Notes: generated from the sequence alone by a model not told the origin. DNA of 64,000 bases from Manduca sexta (GCF_014839805.1 NC_051118.1:2356001-2420000); one strand, 5' to 3'. Counted from the stretch's first letter, positions 47,759 through 59,589 are shown. Program-made: numbers and translations.

Positions 47759-47805
47759 ATTAGCATTTTGACTTTTAAAAGACTTTTAAAAGTCAAAATG
47801 CTAAT
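47759..47805. repeat. Perfect 47-nt palindrome (centre of the foldback element)
   Basis: 23-nt arms starting ATTAGCATTTTGAC flank a single A at 47782, with a second nested symmetry (CTTTTAAAAG) in each arm. Confidence 0.9.
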
Positions 47806-48318
47806 GAAAAACTTACTTAGGACAACTTCAACACAATATTATCAGCTATTCTTACAATAAGAGAGGTTAGAAATAATAATAATAATAGCAGGCAGATGTT
47901 CTTTTGTTCCCTAATGGTCCCTTGGGTATTTGGGTATTAATGAGAGTACAAAAAGTATTATGAACCTTATAAACACACGTTCTGATGACGTTGCAATGGA
48001 CATTGCTTAACATTGAATTTCTTAACATTTTTGCTTATAACTTTTTATTTATAGTTCTAAGACAAAAGTTACTAGACCAAAGTTGTAGAGAATTTAATTT
48101 GCAACAAAAATGTTTATACATTTTTTGTCAGATAAATAGTTTAAGAGATACATCGTAAAACCATTTCAACCCCTATTTTCAAGATGGCGGCCGTGGGACA
48201 AGGGTGGCGACCCCATAAACTTGGTTTTAGCTTTAGACTGACCCCCCCCTACACTTCAAAAAAATAAAATTGCGTCCTCTAAAAAACGCAACCCCAAATG
48301 TAACGTTTCAATGGACTA

Positions 48319-49221
48319 ATAATACTAAAACATACCTGCAGAATTAATTTATTAGTGAGATTAAAATATCACATAAATAAAAATACACAAATACGCTTAT
48401 TAGAGCTTTGTAATACGCATGCGCAACACAAGTATTAAACACACACTAACAAAAGAATAAAAGGATGCAAACAGTAACATGCAGGCTGGTTGAACGCTGT
48501 TCCTTTTTCAAATACCGTGACGTATTTTCTTTTCGAATTTCAAATCTCAACGATTCTAAAAAAGTTGCACTTCAAAATGTGCATTATAGTCTATGATGGA
48601 CCGATGAATACTCACAAACTAAGAATGTTTAAAAATCAAACGATAATAATAAAAGTATCAAGGATATTACACTAGTGTGTTAGGTAAATAAAAGAAAATC
48701 ACTACAAAATCTAACGCACGTGTTGAAATGTTCCTCATCAAGTTTTTATAATAATCTTGGTGCTCATACAAAACAAGTCAATGTCCAAGTGAGGATAGAC
48801 TAATGACATAATAAACATAATGACACTGTGTAAACATAATTCGCTTGTAATTTGTGGTTGCGAATGGTATCTGTCTATATCTCCTATTATATTTTTACTA
48901 ACCGTGCCCGCGGTTTCGATCGCGTGGCAATCAGTGCGTCAAAGTCTTTCCCGCGTAAATCTTGACCCACGAGATTTTGTATAACCACGCGACCTATTCA
49001 ACATTAATTGTTATATTTCATAAAATTTCCTAAACACTCCTCAGGAATTGCACTATCTTTTAGTAAAAACCGTGCAAAAAGCCATTATGTTTTTTGAGAA
49101 AATCGATATTGATCTAAAATTATTCTTGGACCTTTGTAGCTTAGTTAGAAATTACTACCTTTTGAGGTAATCCTGGCCGTCATGATCCGATTTTTTAAAC
49201 AGCACTGCACACTGCAAATGC
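48319..49221. other. AT-rich intergenic DNA, no gene seen
   Basis: Contains a common repeat fragment near 48890-49150 (GTGCCCGCGGTTTCGATCGC). Nothing else recognised. Confidence 0.5.
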
Positions 49222-49475
49222 AAAATCAAACACATCACGCTTCCCCGAAGGGGTATGCAGAGGCACAACCAGGGCACCCAGTTTTCGCTAAATGTGTTCC
49301 GTCCCATGATCTGGTAGGTGGCGAGACTATCGCCATATCGGGCACAAATTCCAGACTCCGAGCTGATGCTGAGCAGAAAAACCCAAATATCAGTTTACCC
49401 AACCCGGGATTCGAACCTAGGACTTCAGAGCGCTGCCGTACCATGCAGACAACTACGCCACTGAGGCAGTCAATG
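49222..49475 (-). repeat. SINE-2 copy
   Basis: The minus strand has GACTGCCTCAGTGGCGTAG, GGTTCGAATCCCGGG and CAGCATCAGCTCGGAGTC. Confidence 0.8.
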
Positions 49476-49817
49476 CAAAATCAACTTTGTACATACAGAA
49501 TACAAAGTCGACAATTACATTACCTTACCCAAAAGGTTCATATGTTTCTGTGTCTATGGTTATTATAGTGCCAGATGCTATAACTAGATAGACAATTACG
49601 TCTAATACAAATAATTTATTCGCACCACACCATGACGCAAGCAAATTAAGATTACAGACTCTATTATCGCGAACTCAGCGCTAGCTATTGAGATGTTTCG
49701 GTAAATACTGGAATGTTATTACGTTTTTTACAATGCATACCTTCCTCACCATACTTCCTACTCATATAGATCTAAAGTTTGTTGAGATGTTTGTTAAAAG
49801 TATTTTTAAACGTGCAT

Positions 49818-50068
49818 GGAAAATTGATCCTACTGCACCTGATGGTAAGTGGAGTGGGGTCCAATAGAATGTCTGACGAGAGATGATTACCCCTCACCAG
49901 TCGACACAATTATGCCGGCCTGTTGGAACCACATTGGTATACATAGACTGATCTGCGAACGCGATACACTTATGTGGGCCACTATGGCGAGTTCTGACAC
50001 CCTGTGTACGGTAGTCGCTATCCGACAGGATATAAAATATATCCTACCACCAGCAAAACAAAGATGGC
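49818..50068. repeat. Dispersed repeat (GGCCTGTTGGAAC family)
   Basis: TGCACCTGATGGTAAGTGGA, TATGCCGGCCTGTTGGAAC and ATATAAAATATATCC, as in 43860-44050. Confidence 0.65.
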
Positions 50069-50525
50069 GCTGAACGAATGTAGGTCTGGGGTTTTAGACT
50101 AGATGCCTTTCTACAATAGAATATTTTTCAATGTCAGATTTTGACTTTTATTCTATAGGTAGCAAATAATACGAAAAAGAAACCCTTTTGTGAAATTAGC
50201 AATAACATTAGTTAAGTAAAGGGACAGAAAATCAAGTTTCAAATTTTATAATGGGCCCTAAGTGGAGATAACGCGCTAACTCTTTCTTTCACAGGCATCG
50301 TAATGCCTGATGACGTCACTAAATATCATTGCGTCTCTTTTCGTGTTTTGAAATGTAGGACTTCCATCGGATTTCAAAGGCTCACATGTTGATTTTTACC
50401 GAATTTTGATCGTTTTTTATATGTTATATTTTAAATAACGTAAATATTTGATACATCTAATAAACGTAAAATAGCACGTTGTTACGAATAAAAAGTAAAA
50501 AAATTAAGTATACATTAATTACATG

Positions 50526-50795
50526 TTTTTACGAATCTCAAGTGGCAGTGGGCTGGGCACATAGCTCGTAGAACTGATGGCCGTTGGGTCTAAAAAATTC
50601 TGGAGTGGCGACCACGAACCGGGAGACGCAGCGTAGTCAGGCCCCCAGGAGATGGAACAATGATCTGGTGAGAGTCGCCGTAGTCCGATGGATAAGGTGG
50701 GCCCAGAACCGGTGCCTATGGCGCTCAATATGGGAGGCCTACGTCCAGCAGTGGACGATTCCCGGCAGAAATGATGATGATGATGACATGTTTTT
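50526..50795 (+). mobile_element. RTE-type LINE 3' end (ORF2 C-terminus and tail)
   Basis: Shifting plus-strand frames read WQWAGHIARRTDGRW, VATTNRETQR, PRRWNNDLVRVA and [13 protein letters not shown], the typical C-terminus of RTE-clade ORF2. It ends in an (ATG)n tail at about 50773-50787. It is a frameshifted, 5'-truncated fragment. Confidence 0.8.
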
Positions 50796-51224
50796 ACAGA
50801 TAGAATATCCCGGGAAAGACTTTCAAGATGGCGAAACCACGAATAAAACTCAGTATTTCATGATTATTCTCAATTAATATTTATAAAGGTATAATTATGA
50901 AGGTATCCGTGGCAATTTCCTATAAACCTGTTAATATAATAACAAACCTAATTAGATTGATATATAATTAAGTTTGCTACTATAATTTACATTCAATTGT
51001 GAGCAATTAGTCAATAATTTTATAACATTGTCGTAAAATTATTATGTTTTGATTTACCGAGCTGGCTAAGCTGGGGCTACACCGACTTCTAATGCAAGAT
51101 GCTGATGGAATATTAAGGTTAACTCGCATAGTTGTGAAAATTGACTATTAGTTTGCACCCAAGTATGAAAGAATATGTTTGCGAAGTAGGCTAAATTAAC
51201 TTAGCAAGTTTGTTTTTTATTGTT

Positions 51225-51515
51225 TTGAATGACGGGACTTTGCCAGTTGCCTAATGGTAAGTGATGCGACCGCACATAAATAGTAGAAACAGCATCCAAA
51301 ACCCTGAATAACAAAGTATGTTTGGTATAACACTGCAATCGCCCTCTGAGACATGAGATGTTGTCTTATTATGTCCAATAGTTGCACTGGCTACAATATT
51401 CATCACAACAGTGACTACACACTGGTGCTTGGCGGCAGAAATAGACATTGTGGTGGTGCCTACTACCTACCTAGACGAACACTCACATATGACAGACCTA
51501 CCACCAGTTAAAAGT
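51225..51515. repeat. Dispersed repeat (GACAGACCTACCACCAG family)
   Basis: CTAATGGTAAGTGATGCGAC, TGGTGCTTGGCGGCAGAAAT and CTACCACCAGTTAAAAG; full-length relative of 4915-5235. Confidence 0.65.
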
Positions 51516-51622
51516 TTCTGATCTTCCAGCATAAGAGATTGAACAGACGCTATCAATCTGTTACCGATTGAAAATTAAGAAACTGAACTCCGAGCTCTAC
51601 AAATTTACGCGCTATAGTAAAG

Positions 51623-51816
51623 TGTTACGTGCTGCTATCCTAGCTGTTGACATCGGACGTTTCCGGAAGTATTCGGCTGCGCGGGCAGGCTGGCAGAAGA
51701 GAAGATATGTCACGCGGCGACTATTCATTTGGTTGCACGTTGTCGAAAAATGTCTAAAATTGTATTCTGTAATTATTTTGCTAATATAATGTTAACTGTA
51801 AAAAGAGCGTTTAACA
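51623..51816 (+). mobile_element. MITE (TGTTA...TAACA), copy 1
   Basis: 194 bp with short TIRs (TGTTACGTGCT and AGCGTTTAACA). Contains GTTTCCGGAAGTATTCGGCT, shared with the inverted copy at 53125-53340. Confidence 0.7.
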
Positions 51817-52837
51817 AAAATCATTTATTAATTTTCTAAGTGTATTGAATTAAAACTATTTACGGATTTTATTTTCTCCGGTCGTTTCGCAGACTTTGCA
51901 GCCTTCATGGTCACGGGGCGGACTGAGAATAGTAATTTGACCAGCGTGTTAGTACTAAAAGTCGGCAGCGTAAACATCGCGCGTGTAAATTTCGAAACGT
52001 AAATCATATAACTGTAGTAACGGTAAAGTTTAAATATGTGGGAAGCGGCCGTGCGAATTTGTTTTTTAATCGACCTCAAAAAGGAGGTTTCAATTCGATT
52101 GTATTTTTAATCGATTTAAAAGGAGGTTCTCAATTGTATTTTTTAAGTTACCTCAGTACTTTTGACTGGGTGAACCGATTTTGATGATTCTTATTTGAAA
52201 ACTGGGGTCTGGTCCCATATCAATTTTATTATTGATGGACCCATGACTTTGATGATAAATCAAGAAACTCTTAAAATGATGCCAACTATGATGTTCTCAA
52301 CGTATACTGATTTTAACTATCACAAAAAATAAAAACGTTTTAACAAATAATTATACCGCATTCAAAACCAATAAAACCCAAAAATAATTTAACATTACCT
52401 ACTAGTTACTTACTTTGGAGTCGGTGACGTTATTGAAGTTAATCATTCCCTGGTATAAAACCTATCTCTAGTAGTCTTTAGAGTAGTCTATATTTTTCGC
52501 GCCAACACGAACCTACTAAAAAAAATTACCGCCCAACGGAAAAGATACGGTTTCTACAATATTTTATACGAAGAAAAATATGTCCTATTCCCTTATAGCA
52601 AAATTGCGCGTCACTTCACAAATCAAGTCCGTTTTATCATCAATTAATCTCAATTAATCCAAGATAGATTACAATTAAACCGCGCCAATGAATATAGACA
52701 TTAGAGAACGCAATTACAATTACAACATTAAACATTGTATGGCCTTTTTTATATTGTTTTTATGATAATTGTTTAATTAACGCATATTATACTATATAAT
52801 TATGTAAACCAAACATTAAACAGTAGGTATAGACTGA

Positions 52838-53360
52838 ACATCAGAACCAAACTTGTCCTTAAAAAGTTATTACTAATTGGTAATAAGTCGCTGTCTTATT
52901 TGAAATGTTGTGTGACAAGATGTCATAGCGTCCTTAGATATAAATAAAAAATAACATATTTACAGAAAATATACTAATATGCGCATTATAAACTTGCAAA
53001 TCACGATATTGAAAAAATATGATTTACATTATATTGGTGTGTTGCTATTTCACGGTAGATTGTGTAACTATCGCATGAGCGCAAAATTTTTATAAGACAA
53101 TCTTTCCATGTCCGCTCTTTATAATGTTAAACGCTCTTTTTACAGTTTTAAACATTATATTAGCAGAAATAATTACAGAATACAATTTTAGACATTTTTT
53201 GACTACGCGCAACCAGAGAGAATAATAGAATAGTCGCCGTGTGACATTTCTCTTCTTCCATCCTGCCCGCGCAGCCGAATACTTCCGGAAACGCCCGATG
53301 ACATCGGCTAGATCTCAGGCTAGGATAGCAGCGCGTAACAATAATCTTAGAACTCTTTGA
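52838..53360 (-). repeat. Dispersed repeat of the AAAGAGTTCTAAGA family, interrupted by a MITE
   Basis: Minus-strand copy of the 45047-45345 family, split near its head by the 53125-53340 insertion. The head (AAAGAGTTCTAAGATTATT) lies beyond it at about 53342-53360. Confidence 0.7.
53125..53340 (-). mobile_element. MITE (TGTTA...TAACA), copy 2, with ATAA target duplication
   Basis: 216 bp, inverted relative to 51623-51816. Flanked by ATAA on both sides (53121-53124 and 53341-53344) and placed inside another repeat. Confidence 0.78.
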
Positions 53361-53847
53361 TGTAAATCATGACTGTCATGATACTAAGTCAATTTTGATT
53401 TTTTTTTTTCACTAATAAGAAGCTACATTACCCCTGGGTACTACTTATAGGCTAATACATGGAAACAGTTTTAACACTGGCGAAGCCGCAGGCAAAAGCT
53501 AATTTAATAAATTTTTATAAAAACATAATTTAGAATATTTTTGTAATCCTTTATGAACATTAATTATGACAAGTCGTATTAATAAACAAGTTTTAATACA
53601 TTTAAGATATTTTGTTTATGATGAATGTAATTATTATGAACTGCATGAGCGAAACGGTCAAAAATGCAATAATACTAAAGATTATGATTATAAAATTGTG
53701 TTAAGGTAATTTAATAACCATAAATATGTCTTATACGCAACATTTGACGTTTATAAATAAAGTATTTAAACGTAATTCATTTTATAGTAATCAAAACCGG
53801 ATAAACGCTAATCTGACTACGTATTCGGGGTTCCGTACCAAATTATA

Positions 53848-54122
53848 AGCCTATATTTTGCTGGGTATAATATGCACTCTCTGCTTCTTCACTCTCATAT
53901 TCCAGTGAGACGGCAATCGGAAATGTCCAAGACGGCTTTACGTGCTTTCTGAGGCACGGGGGTATCACACCGCCAATTTCTTGTCTCCGAGCTATGATTG
54001 AGTAATTTTTTTGATTGAAGAACCCAGTCGCATTTAGTTTTGGCCCGACCGGGATTCGAAGCCAGGACCGCAGCGCGATAGTCGTATTCATACGTGCAAT
54101 TACAACTACGCTATGAAGGCAG
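53848..54122 (-). repeat. SINE-3 copy
   Basis: GAGGCACGGGGGTATCACAC, GACCGGGATTCGAAGCC (B-box complement) and ACTACGCTATGAAGGCAG. Confidence 0.75.
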
Positions 54123-54287
54123 TCAACAGTAAACTTTTGATGTAAGACAAAATTTAATTGCGTAATAAAGGATTTTAGTATTTAGTCTCATTGTTGGAAG
54201 CGAAATAAAACGCGCGTCACCGTATTACGTCATTATTTAACAAAGAAGGTTTTTGTAAGTCTCTAATTCTTTATGGTTCAAAGCAAA

Positions 54288-54593
54288 GAGTTCAAAGATT
54301 ATATAGACCGGATATTGGAAAGATTGTCATACAAAATTTTTGCGCTCATGCGAAGGTTAACCATTCTACTTTGAAATAGCGAAGACACCAATGTAAAATA
54401 CCTTATAAATTTTCCATATCGTGATTAGCATGTTTTAATGCGAATATTAATATATTTTCTGTAAATATGCTATGTTCATATGAACATTTAAGGACGCTGT
54501 GACATCTTGTCACACTAACATTTTAATAAGACGACGTATTACTAATAGCTAATTAATTTTAAGCACAAATTTAGTCCTGTTGTCCAGTCTCTA
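54288..54593 (+). repeat. Dispersed repeat (AAAGAGTTCAAAGATTATATAG family)
   Basis: Close to the 45047-45345 copy over its whole length. Confidence 0.7.
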
Positions 54594-54732
54594 ACTTATT
54601 TCTTCTTTTTGCTTTAAATGAGACCAGCATGCCGTTCACCTGATGGTTAGCGATATGACTGTTCATAAACAATAGAAACACCTTCCGGCATCTTGAATTA
54701 CAAAGTATTATTATTAGTATTATATATATATA

Positions 54733-55086
54733 TGTCGCCGCAGCAGCTCGTTATTCGTTGAATTGGTGAATTTCCGGAGCGATAGTGGCGCCATCTATCA
54801 TTACATTGAGGAAGTATTAGAAGAGGAGGGAGGTCGACTGCTGTCAATATAAGGACCGGCCGAACGACGAGAGCAAGAATCTTTTAGAAGTTTTTGTACG
54901 AGTCTTGTTTGGACGCTCGAACCGAGCACATTGTGTATTCCGCTAGTGTTACTATGCAGTAAATTGTTAGTGAAGTAAAAAGTATGTTTCAACCAATCGA
55001 ATAACTGTCTGGAAAATAAATATAGACCGGTGATACTTTGCCGGTCATGTAATAAAATGACCAAGTAAAGAGTTTTCACTACGACA
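54733..55086. mobile_element. Candidate solo LTR (gypsy/errantivirus- or BEL-like)
   Basis: 354 bp bounded by TGTCG (54733) and CGACA (ending 55086), flanked by TATA on both sides. Contains a TATA-like ATATAAGG near 54847 and AATAAATATA near 55016. The TATA flank is weak evidence because an (AT)n run precedes it, and there is no second LTR or coding region to confirm it. Confidence 0.45.
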
Positions 55087-55190
55087 TATATTCCATTGCG
55101 CTCGCCATCTTGATATAACCACCACCGTCCTTCCAATCCTCCACGTAGGAGACGGGCCGTACAAAGTGGCTCCGAGCAAGGGCGGCTGCG

Positions 55191-55310
55191 GACGACGACT
55201 TAGACACTACCGTCAGAGGACGCCCCTAGCCGTCCCTTATGCGCCGAACGGACGACGACTTAGACACTTCTATCAGAGGAAGCCCTTAACCGTCCCTAAT
55301 GCGCCGAAGA
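55191..55310. repeat. Two tandem 60-bp units, GC-rich
   Basis: Units 55191-55250 and 55251-55310 both begin GACGACGACTTAGACAC and end GCGCCGAA, with about 10 differences. The surrounding stretch (55087-55560) is GC-rich for this region and otherwise unrecognised; it may be internal sequence of a retroelement. Confidence 0.85.
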
Positions 55311-55584
55311 GAGCCACCTCGGAGTTTTAGTTGGCATGCCGTGCGTTGTACTGCCCGGCCCGGCGGTCGCCCGAAGGTCGACATTAATTCCGTTTGGCTC
55401 AACATCGGGTCTTACCGCACGGTGACTCCAACATAACCGTTCAGTCGCTCCTAACGACGGCTGTTCAGGTATTAATAAAGCACTTTCTCTACGAAATCAA
55501 AGAAAAAGGTACACACCCCAATATAAGAAAATTGGACGGAGATAAGCATAACAAACCACGGATTTATTTGCCGCATAGATAAAT

Positions 55585-55590
55585 TTTATT
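55585..55590 (-). promoter_or_regulatory. Polyadenylation signal of gene D
   Basis: AATAAA on the minus strand about 55 nt after the TAA. Confidence 0.55.
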
Positions 55591-56382
55591 ATATTATTAA
55601 AACATTAAATCCACTTTATAAAAACAATACCAGGTTTTAGTATTTTAACAGCATATATCTAGTTTCCTTTGTTTAATAATTTTAGAATAATAGTTTGCAG
55701 AAGCTCGTGGCGTGCGCTCGCGCATGGGATCCGTGAAATTAACTTCGTACAGCCCGAATTTTGATCTGAAAATAAAATTAAACAAAATTATTATAAAATT
55801 CTGCCTAAAATATTAGTATTATATTCTTGTTGTTTTGATTTACAACGACTACCTATCTGTTCAAATGTTTGTTCGAGTGTTGGTAATGCGCCTGCCCAGA
55901 AACAGTAGCCATATTACATGCCACAATAATATAATCACAAAGCAGTATGATCATTGATGTATATTCTATAGACACGAATGTCCATATAAACTATTTGTTC
56001 AAAATCTGAACCAAAATGACAACCACAAGCTGTCAATATAGACCATTCTAAAGTCAGTTTGAGTGGAGTGCAGTTAAATTCAGATGAACACAGTCAATGT
56101 TCGGAATGCCAAATCTAGTACACACTACATGTATATGTATGATCCTACTTTTGAATGAATAAAACAAGGTGAATTGTAACCGAGATCTTAGTTCTCATTA
56201 AAAATATTATGTAGATAATATTTTTACATAAGTGGGCTTTTGTCACCCAGGGCGAACATCAAATTTGCCACCCCCAGTCGGCAAGCGAGTACAAAAAAGG
56301 GTTTCCAACAAATCAATAACATCGCCTAGCGCTCTTCCTCTAGCAACACTATTGGACATACTGCGACAAATTACAAAAAGAC

Positions 56383-56643
56383 TTGCCTTCATAGATGTTA
56401 TTTATCTAAGGACGGAGCATTGCCATGATAACAAGTCTGTTTCTCAGCTTTGTTTATCTGACAGCTTGCTATTTGTTCAGCTTTGTTTATCTGACAGCCA
56501 ACTAGGTTCAAGTTGTATCTCAATATTAGCCAATCACAACGGCCCTATGTCTACGCACTGCGAAGGCTGCCATGCCGTCAGCACCGAGAAACAGACTTGT
56601 TATCACAGCTAAACTTAGATAAACCCTTATGAATAATGGGGTT
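56383..56643. mobile_element. Small TIR element (TTATTCATAGACG family), fullest copy
   Basis: Left end TTCATAGATGTTATTTATCTAA and right end AAACCCTTATGAATAATGGGG face each other, and AACAAGTCTGTTTCTC and GAGAAACAGACTTGTT form inner inverted repeats. Copies at 4107, 12610 and 24325. No coding capacity. Confidence 0.7.
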
Positions 56644-57334
56644 ATTTTACACATTTAAACACCACCATTGACGACTCTGCCACTACTTTACGCGTTAGTT
56701 TATTTATAATTTCGATTTAAATTTCTTTTACCCCGTATGTCATATTCAATTTTTTACGGTAGAAAGTTAATAGTTATTAAAACATTCTTACGTGTATCCG
56801 TCTAACCACTCGAAGTTGTCCATAAGTGACCAATGCGTATACCCTGACACATTCACATGGTCCACCTTCATTGCCAGGAGAAGCTGAAAATCAAATGAAA
56901 TTAAATTAAGCACAATAGTTTGATTTCAATATCTAAATAAAACTATTTTACGGAATTTATCACGATATTTACATTATTATTGTCTCCTATCGAAAGCATT
57001 ACTCTACCAATGTTAGGCGTGTGTATTTGTGTGTTATTGTTCTTGGCAACAAGTTAACAAAGCTATGCTCTTAAAAGATACAAAAACTATAATAAAATAC
57101 CTGCTCTAAATGGTTTCTTATGAAGTCGATCCGCTCTTGGTCATTTAACTCGCTCCCTGAAGAAGAGAATCCGTTCTCAGTTAACATCATCTCATGGTCT
57201 CCATACGTGTCCTTCAACCAGCCAAGTATCCTGCGCAGTCCTTTGGGATAGATCTGGAATCACACATAGCGTCACACCTTTCCAATTTCAGGGGTAGATA
57301 ACACCTATATTTTACCAGCTATATTTATTTTTAA

Positions 57335-57662
57335 GCGGCGATAGCGTAGTTGGGTGTGGAACGGTCTGCCAAGACGAATGTCCGCAGGTTCAAATCCCAA
57401 GGGCACACGCCTCTGACTTTTCTAAAAAATCATGTGTGTATTCTTTGTGAATTTATCGTTCGCTTTAACGGTGAAGGAAACCATCGTGAGGAAACCTACA
57501 CATCCGAGAAGTTCTCTATAGGAATTTCGAAGGTGTGTGAAGTCTACCAATCCGCACTAGGCCAGCGTGGTGGACTAAGGCCTAATCCCTCTCAGTAGTA
57601 GAGGAGGCCCCTGCTCAGCAGTGGGCAAGTATATAATACAGGGCTGATATTATTATTATTAT
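57335..57662 (+). repeat. SINE-1 copy, near full length
   Basis: GCGGCGATAGCGTAGTTGGG to ACAGGGCTGATATTATTATT, in intron 8 of gene D. Confidence 0.85.
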
Positions 57663-57667
57663 ATTTA

Positions 57668-58010
57668 TTTTTGGTATCGGACCCCGCAGTCAATACCAGA
57701 GGAAACCCGCGAATGAGATACTGGAATCCCCCGGCTTAGCGGCTGCAGGGTCCTGGAAGAAAGTTGGGAGGAGATATCTAGGAAGGAAGTGTGGGGGATA
57801 AGGGAACCTCTTAGAATGAGAGAAGGGGATAAGGCAAGGAATTGTTCGCGAGCCCTTATAGGCCTCAATGTGAATTGACAACTATGAGGTATACACACAT
57901 AACTGTGTGCCTAGGGCCGCGACAAATGTCCCCGTGCATGGGCGTGCATTCGGTGTGGAGACTGAGGGCACAACAATTGCCCCGGGAGGGAATGTATACT
58001 AGTTATATTA
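57668..58010 (+). repeat. Unclassified intron-8 repeat, gene D copy
   Basis: Shares CCCCCGGCTTAGC, GTTCGCGAGCCC, TTATAGGCCTCAATGTG and CCCGTGCATGGGCGT with a copy in the corresponding intron of gene E (60797-61200), same orientation. Purine-rich centre; no coding capacity recognised. Confidence 0.75.
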
Positions 58011-58955
58011 GGTCCTATAGGAGTGAGCATATTTCTATTACCAGAACATTTGGAGATTCCACGCTAATACTGAGAATCAGAGACCTGGAGATAGAATCTT
58101 CCTAAATCTCAACGTGGTCGCGATACCTCATACGCGTAATTACATAAGTACGCGTATGAGATATGACATACATACATACGCTCAGTGACATCACTGAGGT
58201 AGTATTTGAAAATATTTGTTCATCAGTTATAAAGCTACACTGTTGATATACGTCTACCTTAGTGATTCCTAATCATACAGTATTGTTACGTCTGTGGAAA
58301 ACTAATTTATATTTAGCGACGTAAAGGTAGACACCGCTGTAGAGGAACTGATGGATGCACTCCTCTATGGAAGGGAACATTTCCAGTCAGGCAGATGTTG
58401 CTTGTAACCGGCCGCGGCTCCTCCGACGGTTGCCTATTCGGAGGTGGTATATATGCAACGCGTCGCTCAAATTGTGTAAGCGTAATCCAGGATCGTCTGT
58501 CGCCATCTAGCGTGATTGCTGTGTGTTATCACTACAGTTGTGTCAGCATCGATCAACTGGCAGTTCCGGCGATGTTGACGAGATGGCGGTGTATGCATTG
58601 ATTGTACCGCCATATATACCGCCTTCAAAATGTTATCAAAACAAACATTACATACAAAACATCTTCATTAATCATAAAGCACAACCGCCTTACAATTTTA
58701 TCGTCAGCTTTGTTCTTTTATTTCATGATCCTATAATTAGGTTCTTTGTTACCCCTGTGAAATAGCTGATATACCCACGCAGGGGTAATTACTCAGAGAA
58801 ACCCAGGGTGTATCATTAATGGATCTTCTTCTTCTTACTCTATACAAACAGACATCAGTTTTAAATTTTCACAATCAACAAGTTTCGTTCTGGAAATGAT
58901 GTTGCAAATATACAAAAGGTTTTACCGGAATATTTTGCAGTAAATGATTACTCAC
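58011..58955. other. Rest of gene D intron 8
   Basis: No exon seen. GGAGGTGGTATATATGC (58439) and GCCATATATACCGCCTT (about 58609) are roughly inverted and could bound a small element. Confidence 0.4.
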
Positions 58956-59284
58956 AGACATTAGCGTCGAATAACCGTACGTAGCAGTTGGAGGCGACTC
59001 CATGACCGCGTTCAGATCCGGTATTCCAGAGACAAAGAGGTCCTAACCACCTCGCCCTCTCGCGCCGGACGAATTAACTTAGTGGTGTAATAATTTACTG
59101 CTATAAAGTCAAAGGTCCCTGAAAATGGAAAAATCTGGGTCAGTGGTAAAGTATTTTTATTTTTATTTTTTATTCATTGAATTTAAAATACAAATGTATA
59201 TAGGCGGACTTAATGCTAAAGCATTCTTTCCCAGTCAACCTTAGAGTGGTGCAGAGATAAATAAGGTAGGTTCATTTTTCTCGT

Positions 59285-59425
59285 ATTTTTGTGCAGCCCA
59301 TGGTAAAGTGACCCGACTTCACCTGATGATAAGTGGAGTAAGGTCAAGATAGAATGTCGACTGATTACCCCTCGCCAGTTGAAACAAATATGTCGGCCTG
59401 TTTCAGTGTGGCCGGGATACGAAGT
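59285..59425. repeat. Dispersed repeat fragment (GGCCTGTT family)
   Basis: TTCACCTGATGATAAGTGGA, AGAATGTCGACTGATTACCC and TATGTCGGCCTGTT. Confidence 0.55.
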
Positions 59426-59554
59426 ATGCCTAAACTGCCATAAATTAAGTTTAATGATGATTGATTACGACAATGATTTAATGATAAGTTTTCTTGCTAC
59501 CTTTTGCAAGGATTTTATCGAGACAGTTAATGAATCCCTCAGAGATCAATTAGG

Positions 59555-59589
59555 TGTGTAGGACTATTATAATGCACAAGTATGTGCGC
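59555..59589 (-). repeat. SINE-3 end, cut by the assembly gap
   Basis: GGACTATTATAATGCACAAG then TATGTGCGC, matching 25455-25482, directly before the N run. Confidence 0.6.

Larger units (their letters stand above)
46153..48318. mobile_element. Foldback-type DNA element with long inverted arms and palindromic centre
   Basis: Left arm 46153-46635 (continuing after an insertion at 47583-47626) and right arm about 47820-48318 are near-identical inverted copies of roughly 500 bp. Both contain AGTCCATTGAAA at the tip, AGGACGCAATTTTATTTTT and GAACATCTGCCTGCTATTA. The centre holds a perfect 47-nt palindrome (47759-47805). No transposase seen. The left arm is interrupted by a hAT-like element (46636-47574). 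Confidence 0.85.
55645..59118 (-). pseudogene. Gene D: GH1 beta-glucosidase-like, exons 8-11 only, frameshift in exon 8
   Basis: Exons in transcript order: ex8 59118-58956, ex9 57253-57101, ex10 56883-56792, ex11 55765-55645 (TAA). Splice sites are GT-AG. The nucleophile motif is intact (LTENG), as is WSLMDNFEW; the C-terminus SKFGLYEVNF ends normally for the family. Exon 8 is 163 nt, where A, B and C have 164. Its 5' part reads VNYYTTKLIRP and then runs into TGA at 59014-59012, while the 3' part reads on in another frame (LFVSGIPDLN) to a correct phase-0 donor. So one nucleotide was lost near 59035-59052, or the assembly is wrong there. Exons 1-7 are absent; sequence to the right reaches the 500-N gap without them. 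Exon 9 is more divergent than that of C and E, so D is a separate paralogue. Polyadenylation signal near 55585-55590 (minus). Confidence 0.85.

Noticed and set aside
51624..53340. One large foldback element with 200-bp inverted arms
   Set aside because: The right arm is bounded by ATAA duplications inside another repeat, so the two arms are better read as two separate MITE copies in opposite orientation.
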